Assembly: GCA_937901055.1 (NCBI GenBank)
Contig: CALCGO010000198.1
Span: 1-5,331 of the forward strand
DNA length: 5,331 bases
From: an uncultured Rhodobacterales bacterium
GTDB taxonomy: Bacteria; Pseudomonadota; Alphaproteobacteria; Rhodobacterales; Rhodobacteraceae
Reading direction: 5' to 3'
Shown here: positions 1 through 5,331 of the stretch, in pieces
Position numbering within the stretch: position 1 is the stretch's first letter
Layout: every line of letters starts with the position of its first letter
Made by a program: the position numbers and the translations under genes
Notes under the pieces: generated by a model
The model's database searches: none
What the model was told of the DNA's origin: nothing
What the model saw: the letters and a program-made list of their open reading frames with translations, nothing else

Positions 1-5
1 AACCG

Positions 6-293
6 TCAGGCCTTCGGCTTTAAATAATCGAGGCTCTCTTTCAAGATCAGCTTGTCCAGTTGGAGGTCCGCAACGATTTTCTTCAGCCGCTCGTTTTCCT
101 TCTTCAGTGCTTTCATTTCTGAGAGCTGCGGTCGCCCTAGACCACCGAACTTCTTGCGCCAATAGTAATAGGTCTTGTCCGAAATACCCGCCTTGCGACA
201 CGCGCCCACAACATCCAACCCATCATGCAAATGAACATCAATCTCGCGCAATAACTTCAGTGCATCCTCATCCGAATACCGTTTCCGTGCCAT
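6..293 (-). CDS. IS3-family transposase OrfA (HTH subunit)
   Basis: This 95-residue protein is the DNA-binding subunit of an IS3-family transposase, which recognises the element's ends. An N-terminal HTH_Tnp_1-type helix-turn-helix covers about residues 5-50: YSDEDALKLLREID, then GACRKAGISDKTYYYWRKKFGG, whose final part is the recognition helix with the typical YYYWRKKFGG ending. A leucine-zipper-like coiled coil follows at about residues 58-88, rich in K, E and L (MKALKKENERLKKIV), as in OrfA proteins that multimerise. The ATG at 291-293 is chosen because AGGGAG lies 9 bases upstream and the length is normal for OrfA. It has no catalytic domain; that belongs to orfB, which would follow leftward outside the window. 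The gene looks intact. Confidence 0.9.
   Translation of the reverse strand: MARKRYSDEDALKLLREIDVHLHDGLDVVGACRKAGISDKTYYYWRKKFGGLGRPQLSEMKALKKENERLKKIVADLQLDKLILKESLDYLKPKA
18..24 (-). promoter_or_regulatory. Candidate -1 ribosomal frameshift heptamer T TTA AAG
   Basis: On the minus strand the codons Tyr-Leu-Lys near the end of orfA read T TTA AAG, which fits the X XXY YYZ slippery pattern in the correct phase. It lies four codons before the orfA stop. After a -1 slip the next codons read Ala-Glu-Gly-Leu-Thr-Val and stay open to the window edge, which suits entry into orfB. IS3 elements commonly make OrfAB by -1 frameshifting, most often at A-rich heptamers. The stimulatory downstream structure and orfB itself are outside the window, so this is a candidate only. 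Confidence 0.5.
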
Positions 294-302
294 TCTCTGT
301 CA

Positions 303-309
303 CTCCCTT
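303..309 (-). promoter_or_regulatory. Ribosome binding site of IS orfA
   Basis: The minus strand reads AAGGGAG, followed by 9 bases and then the orfA ATG. The purine-rich core and spacing support the chosen start. Confidence 0.55.
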
Positions 310-320
310 AGTCAACAAAT

Positions 321-348
321 AGTGGCACAGTTTTAGGGGGCCAAGACA
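321..348 (-). repeat. Putative terminal inverted repeat of the IS3 element
   Basis: Read on the minus strand from 348 inward, the sequence starts with TG, has the block GGCCCCCT, then AAAACTGTGCCACT, and lies 28-55 bases ahead of the orfA start, the usual place for an IS3 left inverted repeat. The partner repeat is outside the window, so the repeat has been recognised by family resemblance and not by pairing. Confidence 0.55.
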
Positions 349-673
349 AATGCTGCGCGATGCACCAACGACCGGTTCGGTGAAGCTGCGCTGCGGCGAC
401 AGGCTTGATCGTCAAAGGCAGGTTTGGGCCGTGAATGACATTGACACAGGGGGCGGGAAGCAGACCTCCGCTGCGCTTCGGGGCTTATCATGTTCATGGG
501 TCTGATTGGCAAAGAAAAAACTCCTTGGTTCAAGTACAACTATCAGTTCACCTCGAAAGGTTGCTTTGCCAGACATCCGAAAGCCGCGCACTTTCCATGA
601 TAGATAGGCTTGAGACCTGGCTTGAGGTCCGGGTGACCTGCTGTTCGTTTCAGTCGGTATTTCCAGCAGTTTC
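349..673. other. Intergenic stretch without a supported gene
   Basis: This 325-base stretch lies between the IS end and the 3' end of the RpiR gene. Short open frames exist on both strands (for example 350-505 plus and 333-539 minus), but none gives a recognisable domain, a good ribosome site or a protein-like composition. The first half, about 360-500, has a higher-GC texture than the AT-richer 505-660. The only structure seen is a set of three alternating arms, GACCT (614-618), AGGTC (625-629) and GACCT (635-639), which could form two mutually exclusive short hairpins. None has a T-tract, so none is a convincing terminator for the RpiR gene. Confidence 0.6.
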
Positions 674-1513
674 TCAGTATTCGATGTAACGACCGCTATT
701 CCTGCGCGTGGCTTCGAAGGTCTTGATGCGTTGAAGTTCCGTGCCGTCGCCGTTGGCAACGATTGTGGCCAGTAGCGCTTCGACAATGACCATCAATGGC
801 ACAGCGGATGGGTAGTAATGCGGACTGAAATTGTCGCTGAACAAGACACAATCCGCGCGCTCCGCCACGGGCGAACTTGGCCGATCGGTAATCGCAATCA
901 GGCGCGCGTCGCGTTTGCGCGAAAACGTCATTGCATCGATCGTTCGTGTCGCGGTCGGATTCATACCAAAACCCACGACAACGTCGTTTTCGCTCAGGGA
1001 GCCCATCGCCTCGGCCGCCACAGAGTATTCTGCACCGACCAATCGCAGGTTGGACAGCATCAGATTTCCAGTGTTTTTCATCATCGAGGCCAGCCAGAAC
1101 AACGATCCCGATCCGACAAGGTAGACGTTAGGTGCATTGCCGATCAGGTTTGCCGCCGTGTCAAACTCCTCTTGTCTCAATGTTGCTCTGGTGTGGCGAA
1201 TATTGGTCTCGGCAGCCAGTAATATCCTTTCGGTCAAAGTTTCAGGCGTCGCAGCCAGATCGCTGTCAGTGGCGTTTTGGTCCTGATGCAGCGCATCTGC
1301 CCGTGTCCCGAAGACGCCGCGCACAAGTTCGTTTTGAAAGCTGGCCCGGAAATCATCGTAACCGTCATACCCCAATTGCCGAGCAAGGCGCAGCATCGTG
1401 GTTGAGGTCACGCCTACCTCTGTTGCAATGCTGCGCATCGAATTCAAAGCCACTTGATCAGGGTGATCCAGCGCATACCGGGCCTTGATCAGGAAAGTGC
1501 GACTGGAAGGCAA
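674..1513 (-). CDS. MurR/RpiR-family transcriptional regulator, 5'-truncated
   Basis: The product belongs to the MurR/RpiR family: a DNA-binding HTH joined to a sugar isomerase (SIS) domain that senses a ligand. The HTH part covers about residues 12-62 (ALDHPDQVALNSMRSIA, then TEVGVTSTTMLRLARQLGY with the recognition helix). The SIS domain covers about 118-255, with the phosphosugar-type loop VYLVGSGSLF (130-139), NDVVVGFGMNPTA (176-188) and DARLIAITDRPSSPVA (202-217). Family members normally have about 15-30 more residues before the point corresponding to residue 12, including the first HTH helix and a start codon. Here the frame opens only at 1522, after an in-frame stop at 1523-1525. The only upstream start is a TTG at 1513 with no ribosome site, and the native promoter region is replaced by ABC ATPase coding sequence. 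The rest of the frame is intact, so the truncation is probably recent. It is likely non-functional; production from a fortuitous start cannot be excluded. Confidence 0.78.
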   Translation of the reverse strand: MPSSRTFLIKARYALDHPDQVALNSMRSIATEVGVTSTTMLRLARQLGYDGYDDFRASFQNELVRGVFGTRADALHQDQNATDSDLAATPETLTERILLAAETNIRHTRATLRQEEFDTAANLIGNAPNVYLVGSGSLFWLASMMKNTGNLMLSNLRLVGAEYSVAAEAMGSLSENDVVVGFGMNPTATRTIDAMTFSRKRDARLIAITDRPSSPVAERADCVLFSDNFSPHYYPSAVPLMVIVEALLATIVANGDGTELQRIKTFEATRRNSGRYIEY

Positions 1514-1525
1514 GGAAGACAGCTA
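1485..1525. other. Head-to-head junction of two truncated genes (deletion scar)
   Basis: RpiR homology on the minus strand and ABC ATPase homology on the plus strand meet and overlap in this interval. RpiR-like residues (FLIKARYALDHP) begin just left of about 1505, and ATPase-like residues (LEGKEDSYPGELSGG) begin at about 1500. Neither gene has its own start region, and no intergenic promoter lies between them. This is what a deletion between two divergently transcribed genes would leave. The exact breakpoint cannot be set without intact relatives. Confidence 0.7.
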
Positions 1526-1846
1526 TCCCGGCGAATTGTCAGGTGGGCAGCAGCAGCGTGTCGCCATCGCGCGTTCGCTGGCAATGAACCCAGATGTGAT
1601 GCTGTTTGACGAGGTAACAGCGGCCCTTGACCCGGAAACGGTCAAGGAAGTGCTGGTCACGATCAAGGATCTGGCCGCCGAAGGAATGACGTGTATCCTT
1701 GTTACTCACGAAATGGGTTTTGCGCGCGAGGTGGCTGATCACATCTATTTCACCGACAAGGGCGTCATCGTCGAACACGGTCCCCCGGACACGTTTTTTG
1801 ATAATGCCAAGGACCCCCGAACCAAGGAATTCCTGAGCCAGATCCT

Positions 1847-1850
1847 TTAA
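1847..1850. other. Shared palindromic TTAA stop of two convergent genes
   Basis: The plus-strand ATPase frame ends with TAA at 1848-1850, and the minus-strand LysR frame ends with TAA read from 1849 to 1847. The genes therefore overlap tail to tail by the four bases TTAA and leave no intergenic space for a separate terminator. Confidence 0.9.
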
Positions 1851-2722
1851 CCTATGAGTGCAGCCGCTTCCTTGCAGGCGGCTGAAAATTTCTTTTGTAT
1901 CCACTCGGCAAAGACCTGAGTTTCCATACGATTGGGCTTCTGGATGAACAACCATCTTGATGACTGCATGCCTTTGGTGCAATGGCCGTCCGGACAGTGA
2001 AGCAAGCCCTCGCGAAGATCTCCCAGCGCCAGCAAGGTTGATGACAGAACGAGTCCCTCTCCGCTTTTGGCGGCCTGGATCGCCAGCATCGCCAACGAAT
2101 ATCGTCGCTGTGTCGCCTCAAGCCGACCGTACTTCGCCTGCCAGAGATTCCAGTTTGGATAGGTATCCTGAGCGTGAAGCGGCTCAATGGTCAGTAGCGC
2201 CGGAGCATGCGCGCCGCAGGCAGCCAGGGGAAGAAAAGTCTCCGGCGGAAGTGCGATGCCCTGATCCCGATCAGCCCCCGGATGCGCTGTAACGATGATA
2301 TCCGCCTGCGTGTTCTTTGGACTGGCTCCGGAGATTGGCGACAAAAGATTCACTCTGATATCCGGAAGAAGCGCTTCAAATTCGCCGATCAGCGGCACCA
2401 GCCAGAGGGACGCGAATGAAACGTCAACCACTATATTCAAGTCATTTCGGGTATCGGATCCAAGCGTGTCAAAGCCCCTTTGCAATGCTTCTAGCCCGAT
2501 CTGAAGGTCGGGCAGTGCAGCAAGCGTATGCCGCGTTGGAGTGATCTTTGGCCCATTGCGATCAAACAGAGCGTTGCCGGTCAGGTTTTCCAATAGCCGG
2601 ATCTGATAACGCACGGCTGAGGGCGTAACGCTCAGTTCTTCTGCGGCTTTCGTCAATGATCCTGTGCGCGCGCAAGCTTCCAGCGTGCGCAATCCATTCA
2701 GGGGAAGTTGACGATAATTCAT
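1847..2722 (-). CDS. LysR-family transcriptional regulator, GcvA-like
   Basis: This 291-residue protein has the normal length and layout of a LysR-type regulator. A winged HTH covers about residues 6-65 (PLNGLRTLEACARTGSLTKA, then AEELSVTPSAVRYQIRLLE with the recognition helix at about 32-42), followed by the linker helix and a periplasmic-binding-protein-like effector domain from about 94 to 285. The opening PLNGLRTLEA and the SFASLWLVPLIGEF segment (103-116) resemble GcvA-type members, many of which control amino-acid and one-carbon genes. One variation is AVRYQIRLLE where AVSRQIRLLE is common. The ATG at 2720-2722 is supported by AAGGTGA 7 bases upstream. The gene is divergent from the oxidoreductase with 93 bases between them, the classic arrangement for a LysR regulator acting on its neighbour, so that gene is its likely target. 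The effector is unknown but may be the enzyme's amine substrate. Confidence 0.9.
   Translation of the reverse strand: MNYRQLPLNGLRTLEACARTGSLTKAAEELSVTPSAVRYQIRLLENLTGNALFDRNGPKITPTRHTLAALPDLQIGLEALQRGFDTLGSDTRNDLNIVVDVSFASLWLVPLIGEFEALLPDIRVNLLSPISGASPKNTQADIIVTAHPGADRDQGIALPPETFLPLAACGAHAPALLTIEPLHAQDTYPNWNLWQAKYGRLEATQRRYSLAMLAIQAAKSGEGLVLSSTLLALGDLREGLLHCPDGHCTKGMQSSRWLFIQKPNRMETQVFAEWIQKKFSAACKEAAALIG
1861..1896 (+). terminator. Possible terminator of the former ABC operon, inside the LysR 3' end
   Basis: CAGCCGC (1861-1867) and GCGGCTG (1878-1884) form a perfect 7-bp GC-rich stem with a 10-base loop, followed on the plus strand by AAAATTTCTTTT. The tail is T-rich but interrupted, and the hairpin lies in codons of the LysR gene (Ser-Ala-Ala-Cys-Lys-Glu-Ala-Ala), where an Ala-rich stretch could make such a stem by chance. 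Its position 11 bases after the ATPase stop suits an intrinsic terminator for that operon. Confidence 0.45.
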
Positions 2723-2741
2723 TTGTAGCTCACCTTCAAAT
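2721..2741. promoter_or_regulatory. Candidate LysR dyad ATTTG-N11-CAAAT at the lysR start
   Basis: ATTTG (2721-2725) and CAAAT (2737-2741) are perfect inverted arms separated by 11 bases, the spacing expected of a LysR-type interrupted dyad. The site covers the LysR ribosome site and touches its start codon, so binding here would suit autorepression. The arms are short and the region is AT-rich, so chance occurrence is possible. Confidence 0.35.
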
Positions 2742-2774
2742 AAAGCGCGGTTTTTCTAAATTTTCAAATAGAGC
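2735..2774 (+). promoter_or_regulatory. Tandem TTCAAATARAGC elements in the divergent promoter
   Basis: TTCAAATAAAGC (2735-2746) and TTCAAATAGAGC (2763-2774) match at 11 of 12 bases and lie 28 bases apart, start to start, in the 93-base gap between the LysR gene and the oxidoreductase. The second copy is followed by ATTTTG, giving an imperfect dyad with its CAAAT. The placement makes them the best candidates for LysR binding sites controlling both directions. No consensus for this particular regulator is known to me. Confidence 0.45.
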
Positions 2775-2796
2775 ATTTTGTGGAAATCTCCATCAA
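2767..2796 (-). promoter_or_regulatory. Weak candidate sigma70 promoter for the LysR gene
   Basis: On the minus strand TTGATG (2796-2791) and TCTATT (2772-2767) are separated by 18 bases. Each matches four of six consensus positions. The -10 overlaps the second TTCAAATARAGC element, which would allow a bound regulator to block it. The matches are weak and the call is tentative. Confidence 0.25.
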
Positions 2797-2803
2797 GAAT
2801 TGA

Positions 2804-2810
2804 AAGGGGA
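2804..2810 (+). promoter_or_regulatory. Ribosome binding site of the FAD/GcvT oxidoreductase
   Basis: AAGGGGA lies 5 bases upstream of the ATG at 2816 and fixes that start. The Rossmann strand begins a few residues later, as expected for the family. Confidence 0.65.
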
Positions 2811-2815
2811 CCTTC

Positions 2816-5221
2816 ATGCAGCGCTATGAGTTTGTCATCATCGGTGGGGGCGTCGTTGGATGTTCCATACTTTATCACCTGGCCCGATCAGGTCGCGCCG
2901 ACGCGCTTCTGGTCGAAAAGACCCAGCTGACAGCAGGCTCGACCTGGCATGCCGCTGCCAATGGCAACACTTTCAACGGCAGCCCCATGATGGCCTGGTC
3001 GATGAAACGCACGTTTGATTTGTGGGATGAGATCGAGGCCGAGTCAGGTCAGGCGATAACGTCTCACAAGGTAGGCGGCATCATGATTGCCCGGACAGAA
3101 GACCGCATGGATGAGCTGCACCGTTTGCTTGGGATCGGACGGCGGATTGGGGTGACATATCAGATGCTGACACCGGACGAATTGAAAGCCCACTGGCCAA
3201 TGCTGGATACCAGTTCGGTCCTTGGCGCGCTCTACGATCCAAACGGTGGACACGTTGATCCTTATGGTCTGACCCACGCGTATGCCCGTGCTGCGCGGGC
3301 ACGTGGTGCAGAAATCCGGCAGCAATGCCCGGTCACCGGTTTGCGCCCTCAGCCCGACGGATCATGGATCGTGGAAACGCCCCAAGGTGAAATTCAGGCC
3401 GGTGTCATCATCAACGCGGCAGGAATGTACGCGGATGAAATCGCCCAGCTAACGGGTGCAAGATTGCCGATGACCAATATGGCGCACCACTATCTTATCT
3501 CCGAACCAATAAAGGAAATGCAGACGCTTGATTTTGAACCGCCAGTGTTGCGAGACGTGGATATTGGTGTTTACGCCCGGCGCGAAGCGGGCGGCATCCT
3601 CTTTGGCATCTATGAAGACGAAAGCCATGATTTCGGAGTGGGTGGCATGCCCGCGGATTTCTCAAATCAGCTTTTGCCAGCCGATATTGACCGGCTTTTG
3701 CCAAATCTTGAGCAAATCTGGGAGGCCTTGCCTTGCCTCGCCGAAGCGGGGATCAAATCCACTGTCAATGGTCCGTTTGTCTTTACGCCCGATGTGCGCC
3801 CCTTGGTGGGCTGGATGCCTGGGCAGACAAACCACTTCTGCGCTGCGGGTTTTCTTGCCGGGATCGCCATGTCCGGTGGCTTTGGCCAGTTGATTGGCGA
3901 ATGGTTGACCCAAGGCACGCCATCGCGCGACCTTTCAGGCTGTGACTTGGCGCGATTTGGGGATTGGGCGATCGGAGACTTTGCCCTGAAGCGAGCTCAT
4001 GACGCCTATGCCACAAGGTACAAGCAACATTTTCTTAATGAAGAAGTTCACGCCGGGCGCCCGGTCCGCACCTCGCCGATGTTTGAACGATACCGCGAGT
4101 TGGGCGCCTGTTTTGGCATGTCCGATGGGTGGGAGCGTCCGTTGTGGTTCGGCGAACCCGGCACTCAGCCGCGTGAAACGCCGACCTTCAGACGCAGCGA
4201 GGCGTTCGACGCCATCGCAAAGGAAACCATGGCCGTCGCGACAGACGTGGCCTTGGGCGATTTGCTGACCTTTTCACAATTCGTGATCGAAGGTCCGGAT
4301 GCCGAAACCTTCCTGCGGCGCGCCTTGCCGGGACGGATTCCAAAAGAGGCGGAAAGGATGTCACTCTCACCGCTGGTTGATGAAAACGGAAACCTGGTCG
4401 GCGACATGACCATCTTGCGCGTGAATGCACAACGTTTTCGCCTGTTTGGTTCGGGCGGCGCCAACCGTATTCATGAACGCCTTTTGCAGCCCCTTTCCAA
4501 AGGGCTGGATGTTAGCCTAAGCAACCGAACAGACGAGACCGCAGGTTTTGTAATTACAGGGCCGAATGCGACCCAATTGGCCCAGGCGTTGCTGGGAGAG
4601 TCCCTGCCAGCGTTTTTCCGGGGCAAAGATATGTTCATCGGGGATTGTGAATTCGCATGTACAGTGCTGCGCTTGTCCTATGTAGGCGAGGTCAGCTACG
4701 AGATTCATTGCGCCATGTCAGATCAGGTGACCCTTCATGACGAGATCATTGCCGCCAACGGGGGCATGCCACCCGCGATGTTCGGGGCCCGCGCGCTCAA
4801 CACCATGCGAATTGAAAAGGGCTTTGCCCGAACTGGGGAAGAGCTAAACGTCGAAATCACACCTTTTGAGGCTGGAATGGGCGGTTTGATCGATGAAAAG
4901 CGCGACGATTTTCATGCCGCAAGTGCGCTGCAACGCATTCGGCGAAATCCACTCCGCTATCGCATGGTGAAGTTCCTGATCAATACCCAAGGGGATGATC
5001 CGCACGGAGGTGAGGCGATTTTTGCAGGTTCAGAACTTGCCGGTTGGGTTTCCAGCGCCACGTATGGCACCCGCGTGAAACAGTCACTCGGTATTGGTTT
5101 TTTGTTCGCCGGATACGAAGATGCCAGCAATTTGGAAACCGATATCCTTGGCAACCGCTGCCAAATCACTTTGCTCTCTGACCCTGCTTACGATCCGTTA
5201 GGCCAAAAGCCCAGAGAATGA
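2816..5221 (+). CDS. FAD-dependent oxidoreductase with GcvT domain, dimethylglycine/sarcosine dehydrogenase-like
   Basis: This 801-residue cytoplasmic protein (no signal peptide) has the full two-part layout of the dimethylglycine/sarcosine dehydrogenase family. The N-terminal DAO-type flavin domain, about residues 3-365, opens with the Rossmann motif VIIGGGVVG (7-15) and keeps GSTWHAA (41-47). By family analogy His45 is the likely covalent FAD attachment site. A linker domain (about 370-430) precedes the folate-binding GcvT part (about 425-690, with Asp482, GPDAETFL, LSYVGEVSYEIH and ITPFEAGMGGLI) and the GcvT C-terminal barrel (about 710-795). Known relatives oxidise an N-methyl group at the flavin and transfer the one-carbon unit to tetrahydrofolate as 5,10-methylene-THF. 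The exact substrate cannot be read from the sequence: dimethylglycine, sarcosine or another methylated amine are all possible. WHAAANG replaces the usual WHAAG, so it may be a separate subgroup. The frame is intact, and LysR control from the divergent gene is likely. Confidence 0.92.
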   Translation: MQRYEFVIIGGGVVGCSILYHLARSGRADALLVEKTQLTAGSTWHAAANGNTFNGSPMMAWSMKRTFDLWDEIEAESGQAITSHKVGGIMIARTEDRMDELHRLLGIGRRIGVTYQMLTPDELKAHWPMLDTSSVLGALYDPNGGHVDPYGLTHAYARAARARGAEIRQQCPVTGLRPQPDGSWIVETPQGEIQAGVIINAAGMYADEIAQLTGARLPMTNMAHHYLISEPIKEMQTLDFEPPVLRDVDIGVYARREAGGILFGIYEDESHDFGVGGMPADFSNQLLPADIDRLLPNLEQIWEALPCLAEAGIKSTVNGPFVFTPDVRPLVGWMPGQTNHFCAAGFLAGIAMSGGFGQLIGEWLTQGTPSRDLSGCDLARFGDWAIGDFALKRAHDAYATRYKQHFLNEEVHAGRPVRTSPMFERYRELGACFGMSDGWERPLWFGEPGTQPRETPTFRRSEAFDAIAKETMAVATDVALGDLLTFSQFVIEGPDAETFLRRALPGRIPKEAERMSLSPLVDENGNLVGDMTILRVNAQRFRLFGSGGANRIHERLLQPLSKGLDVSLSNRTDETAGFVITGPNATQLAQALLGESLPAFFRGKDMFIGDCEFACTVLRLSYVGEVSYEIHCAMSDQVTLHDEIIAANGGMPPAMFGARALNTMRIEKGFARTGEELNVEITPFEAGMGGLIDEKRDDFHAASALQRIRRNPLRYRMVKFLINTQGDDPHGGEAIFAGSELAGWVSSATYGTRVKQSLGIGFLFAGYEDASNLETDILGNRCQITLLSDPAYDPLGQKPRE

Positions 5222-5331
5222 CCGCGCTGGCGAAACATGCCGCGTCACAGCGAAAACCACGCCGCGCCCGTGAGTGGGCACTGTCAGACAAAACGAGCTT
5301 GAGACGGGCAGGGTGGTCTCGTAGCCTCTCC
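5218..5331 (+). CDS. Possible downstream gene, N-terminal fragment, unrecognised
   Basis: An ATG at 5218 overlaps the oxidoreductase stop as ATGA, and its frame stays open for 38 codons to the window end (MTALAKHAASQRKPRRARE, and so on). The overlap would suit translational coupling in an operon. Against it, there is no good ribosome site (only CAGAG just upstream), the residues are Arg-rich and not family-like, and the visible part is too short to test. Some families in such operons, including MttB-like methyltransferases, have Arg-rich N-termini, but I see no motif that would allow naming it. Confidence 0.3.
   Translation, partial: MTALAKHAASQRKPRRAREWALSDKTSLRRAGWSRSLS

Larger units (their letters stand above)
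1..348 (-). mobile_element. IS3-family insertion sequence, left-end part
   Basis: The stretch contains a complete IS3-type orfA read leftward and, upstream of it, a sequence that looks like an IS3 terminal inverted repeat. On the minus strand this end begins TGTCTTGGCCCCCT at 348, with the TG terminus and C-rich block usual for this family. The rest of the element, with the orfB that carries the DDE catalytic domain and the other terminal repeat, lies beyond position 1, so completeness and target-site duplication cannot be judged. The outer boundary at 348 is an inference from the TG rule and may be off by a few bases. The subgroup is not certain; the end sequence resembles the IS407-like branch. 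Confidence 0.82.
1485..1850 (+). pseudogene. Amino-acid-type ABC transporter ATPase, C-terminal half only
   Basis: The sequence matches the C-terminal half of polar-amino-acid ABC import ATPases (GlnQ/HisP-like), which power uptake through a membrane permease with a periplasmic binding protein. Visible motifs, numbered from the TTG at 1485, are signature LSGGQQQRVA (18-27), Walker B VMLFDE (38-43), D-loop ALDP (47-50) and the H-loop histidine in VTHEM (His75), followed by the usual C-terminal segment FTDKGVIVEHGPP. The Walker A P-loop and Q-loop, which should come first in a protein of about 240-260 residues, are absent, so ATP cannot be bound normally. The frame opens at 1467 after a stop at 1464-1466, and no ribosome site precedes the TTG. 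No permease or binding-protein gene is present. The retained half has no frameshift, which suggests recent loss. It converges on the LysR gene. Confidence 0.85.

Noticed and set aside
350..505. A 51-codon plus-strand frame starting ATG CTG CGC just after the IS end
   Set aside because: It has no recognisable domain, no clear ribosome site and no protein-like pattern; it is likely chance in GC-rich DNA.
412..786. A 124-codon minus-strand frame crossing the RpiR 3' end
   Set aside because: Its first part is an out-of-frame shadow of the RpiR gene, and the remainder has no family signal.
818..1488. Several plus-strand frames antisense to the RpiR gene
   Set aside because: They are Arg/Ser-rich shadows opposite a well-supported SIS/HTH protein.
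1825..1834. The perfect palindrome AGGAATTCCT near the ATPase 3' end
   Set aside because: It lies in conserved coding sequence, has no loop for a hairpin and no T-tract, and is expected by chance.
1957..2504. Plus-strand frames antisense to the LysR gene
   Set aside because: They are shadows without ribosome sites or domains; the minus-strand LysR protein accounts for the region.
5260..5275. A small inverted repeat (GCCC / GGGC and AGTG / CACT) after the oxidoreductase, considered as a terminator
   Set aside because: The stems are only about 4 bp and no T-run follows.
1..5331. A search for CRISPR arrays, tRNA or rRNA genes, toxin-antitoxin pairs and phage genes
   Set aside because: I saw no regular repeat-spacer pattern, cloverleaf, rRNA motif or matching small gene pair on either strand.

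Overview
The window looks like an alphaproteobacterial chromosome, most likely Rhodobacterales (Roseobacter-like). The evidence is a moderately high GC coding style, an IS3-family element, a MurR/RpiR regulator, a GcvA-like LysR regulator, and a long FAD oxidoreductase fused to a GcvT-type folate domain. Gene sets of this kind are typical of marine bacteria that live on methylated amines and amino acids. The taxonomic call is inference from gene content.

Layout, left to right. (1) Positions 1-348 are the left end of an IS3-family insertion sequence: a complete orfA on the minus strand, a candidate -1 frameshift heptamer next to its stop, and a terminal repeat ending near 348. The orfB part lies outside the window. 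(2) Positions 349-673 hold no gene I can support. (3) Positions 674-1513 (minus) encode a MurR/RpiR-family regulator whose N-terminus is missing. (4) Positions 1485-1850 (plus) encode only the C-terminal half of a polar-amino-acid-type ABC ATPase. The 5' ends of (3) and (4) collide head to head at about 1485-1525. Each gene is cut exactly where the other begins, so this looks like a deletion scar. (5) Positions 1847-2722 (minus) encode an intact GcvA-like LysR regulator that converges on the ABC remnant and shares a TTAA stop with it. (6) Positions 2723-2815 are a short divergent control region with a repeated TTCAAATARAGC element. (7) Positions 2816-5221 (plus) encode an intact 801-residue FAD/GcvT two-domain oxidoreductase of the dimethylglycine/sarcosine dehydrogenase family. 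(8) A possible further gene starts at 5218 with an ATGA overlap and runs off the window.

How the pieces fit. The LysR gene and the oxidoreductase form an intact divergent regulator-target pair. The oxidoreductase probably demethylates a secondary or tertiary amine at a covalently bound flavin and passes the one-carbon unit to tetrahydrofolate. The RpiR and ABC remnants are best read as the two edges of a former divergent regulator/uptake-operon arrangement. Its binding protein, its permeases, the ATPase N-terminal half, the RpiR first helix and the shared promoters have been lost. If that is right, this strain keeps a catabolic enzyme but has lost the neighbouring importer. I saw no CRISPR array, tRNA, rRNA or clearly new molecular system. 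The deletion scar and the LysR operator region are the most informative parts.
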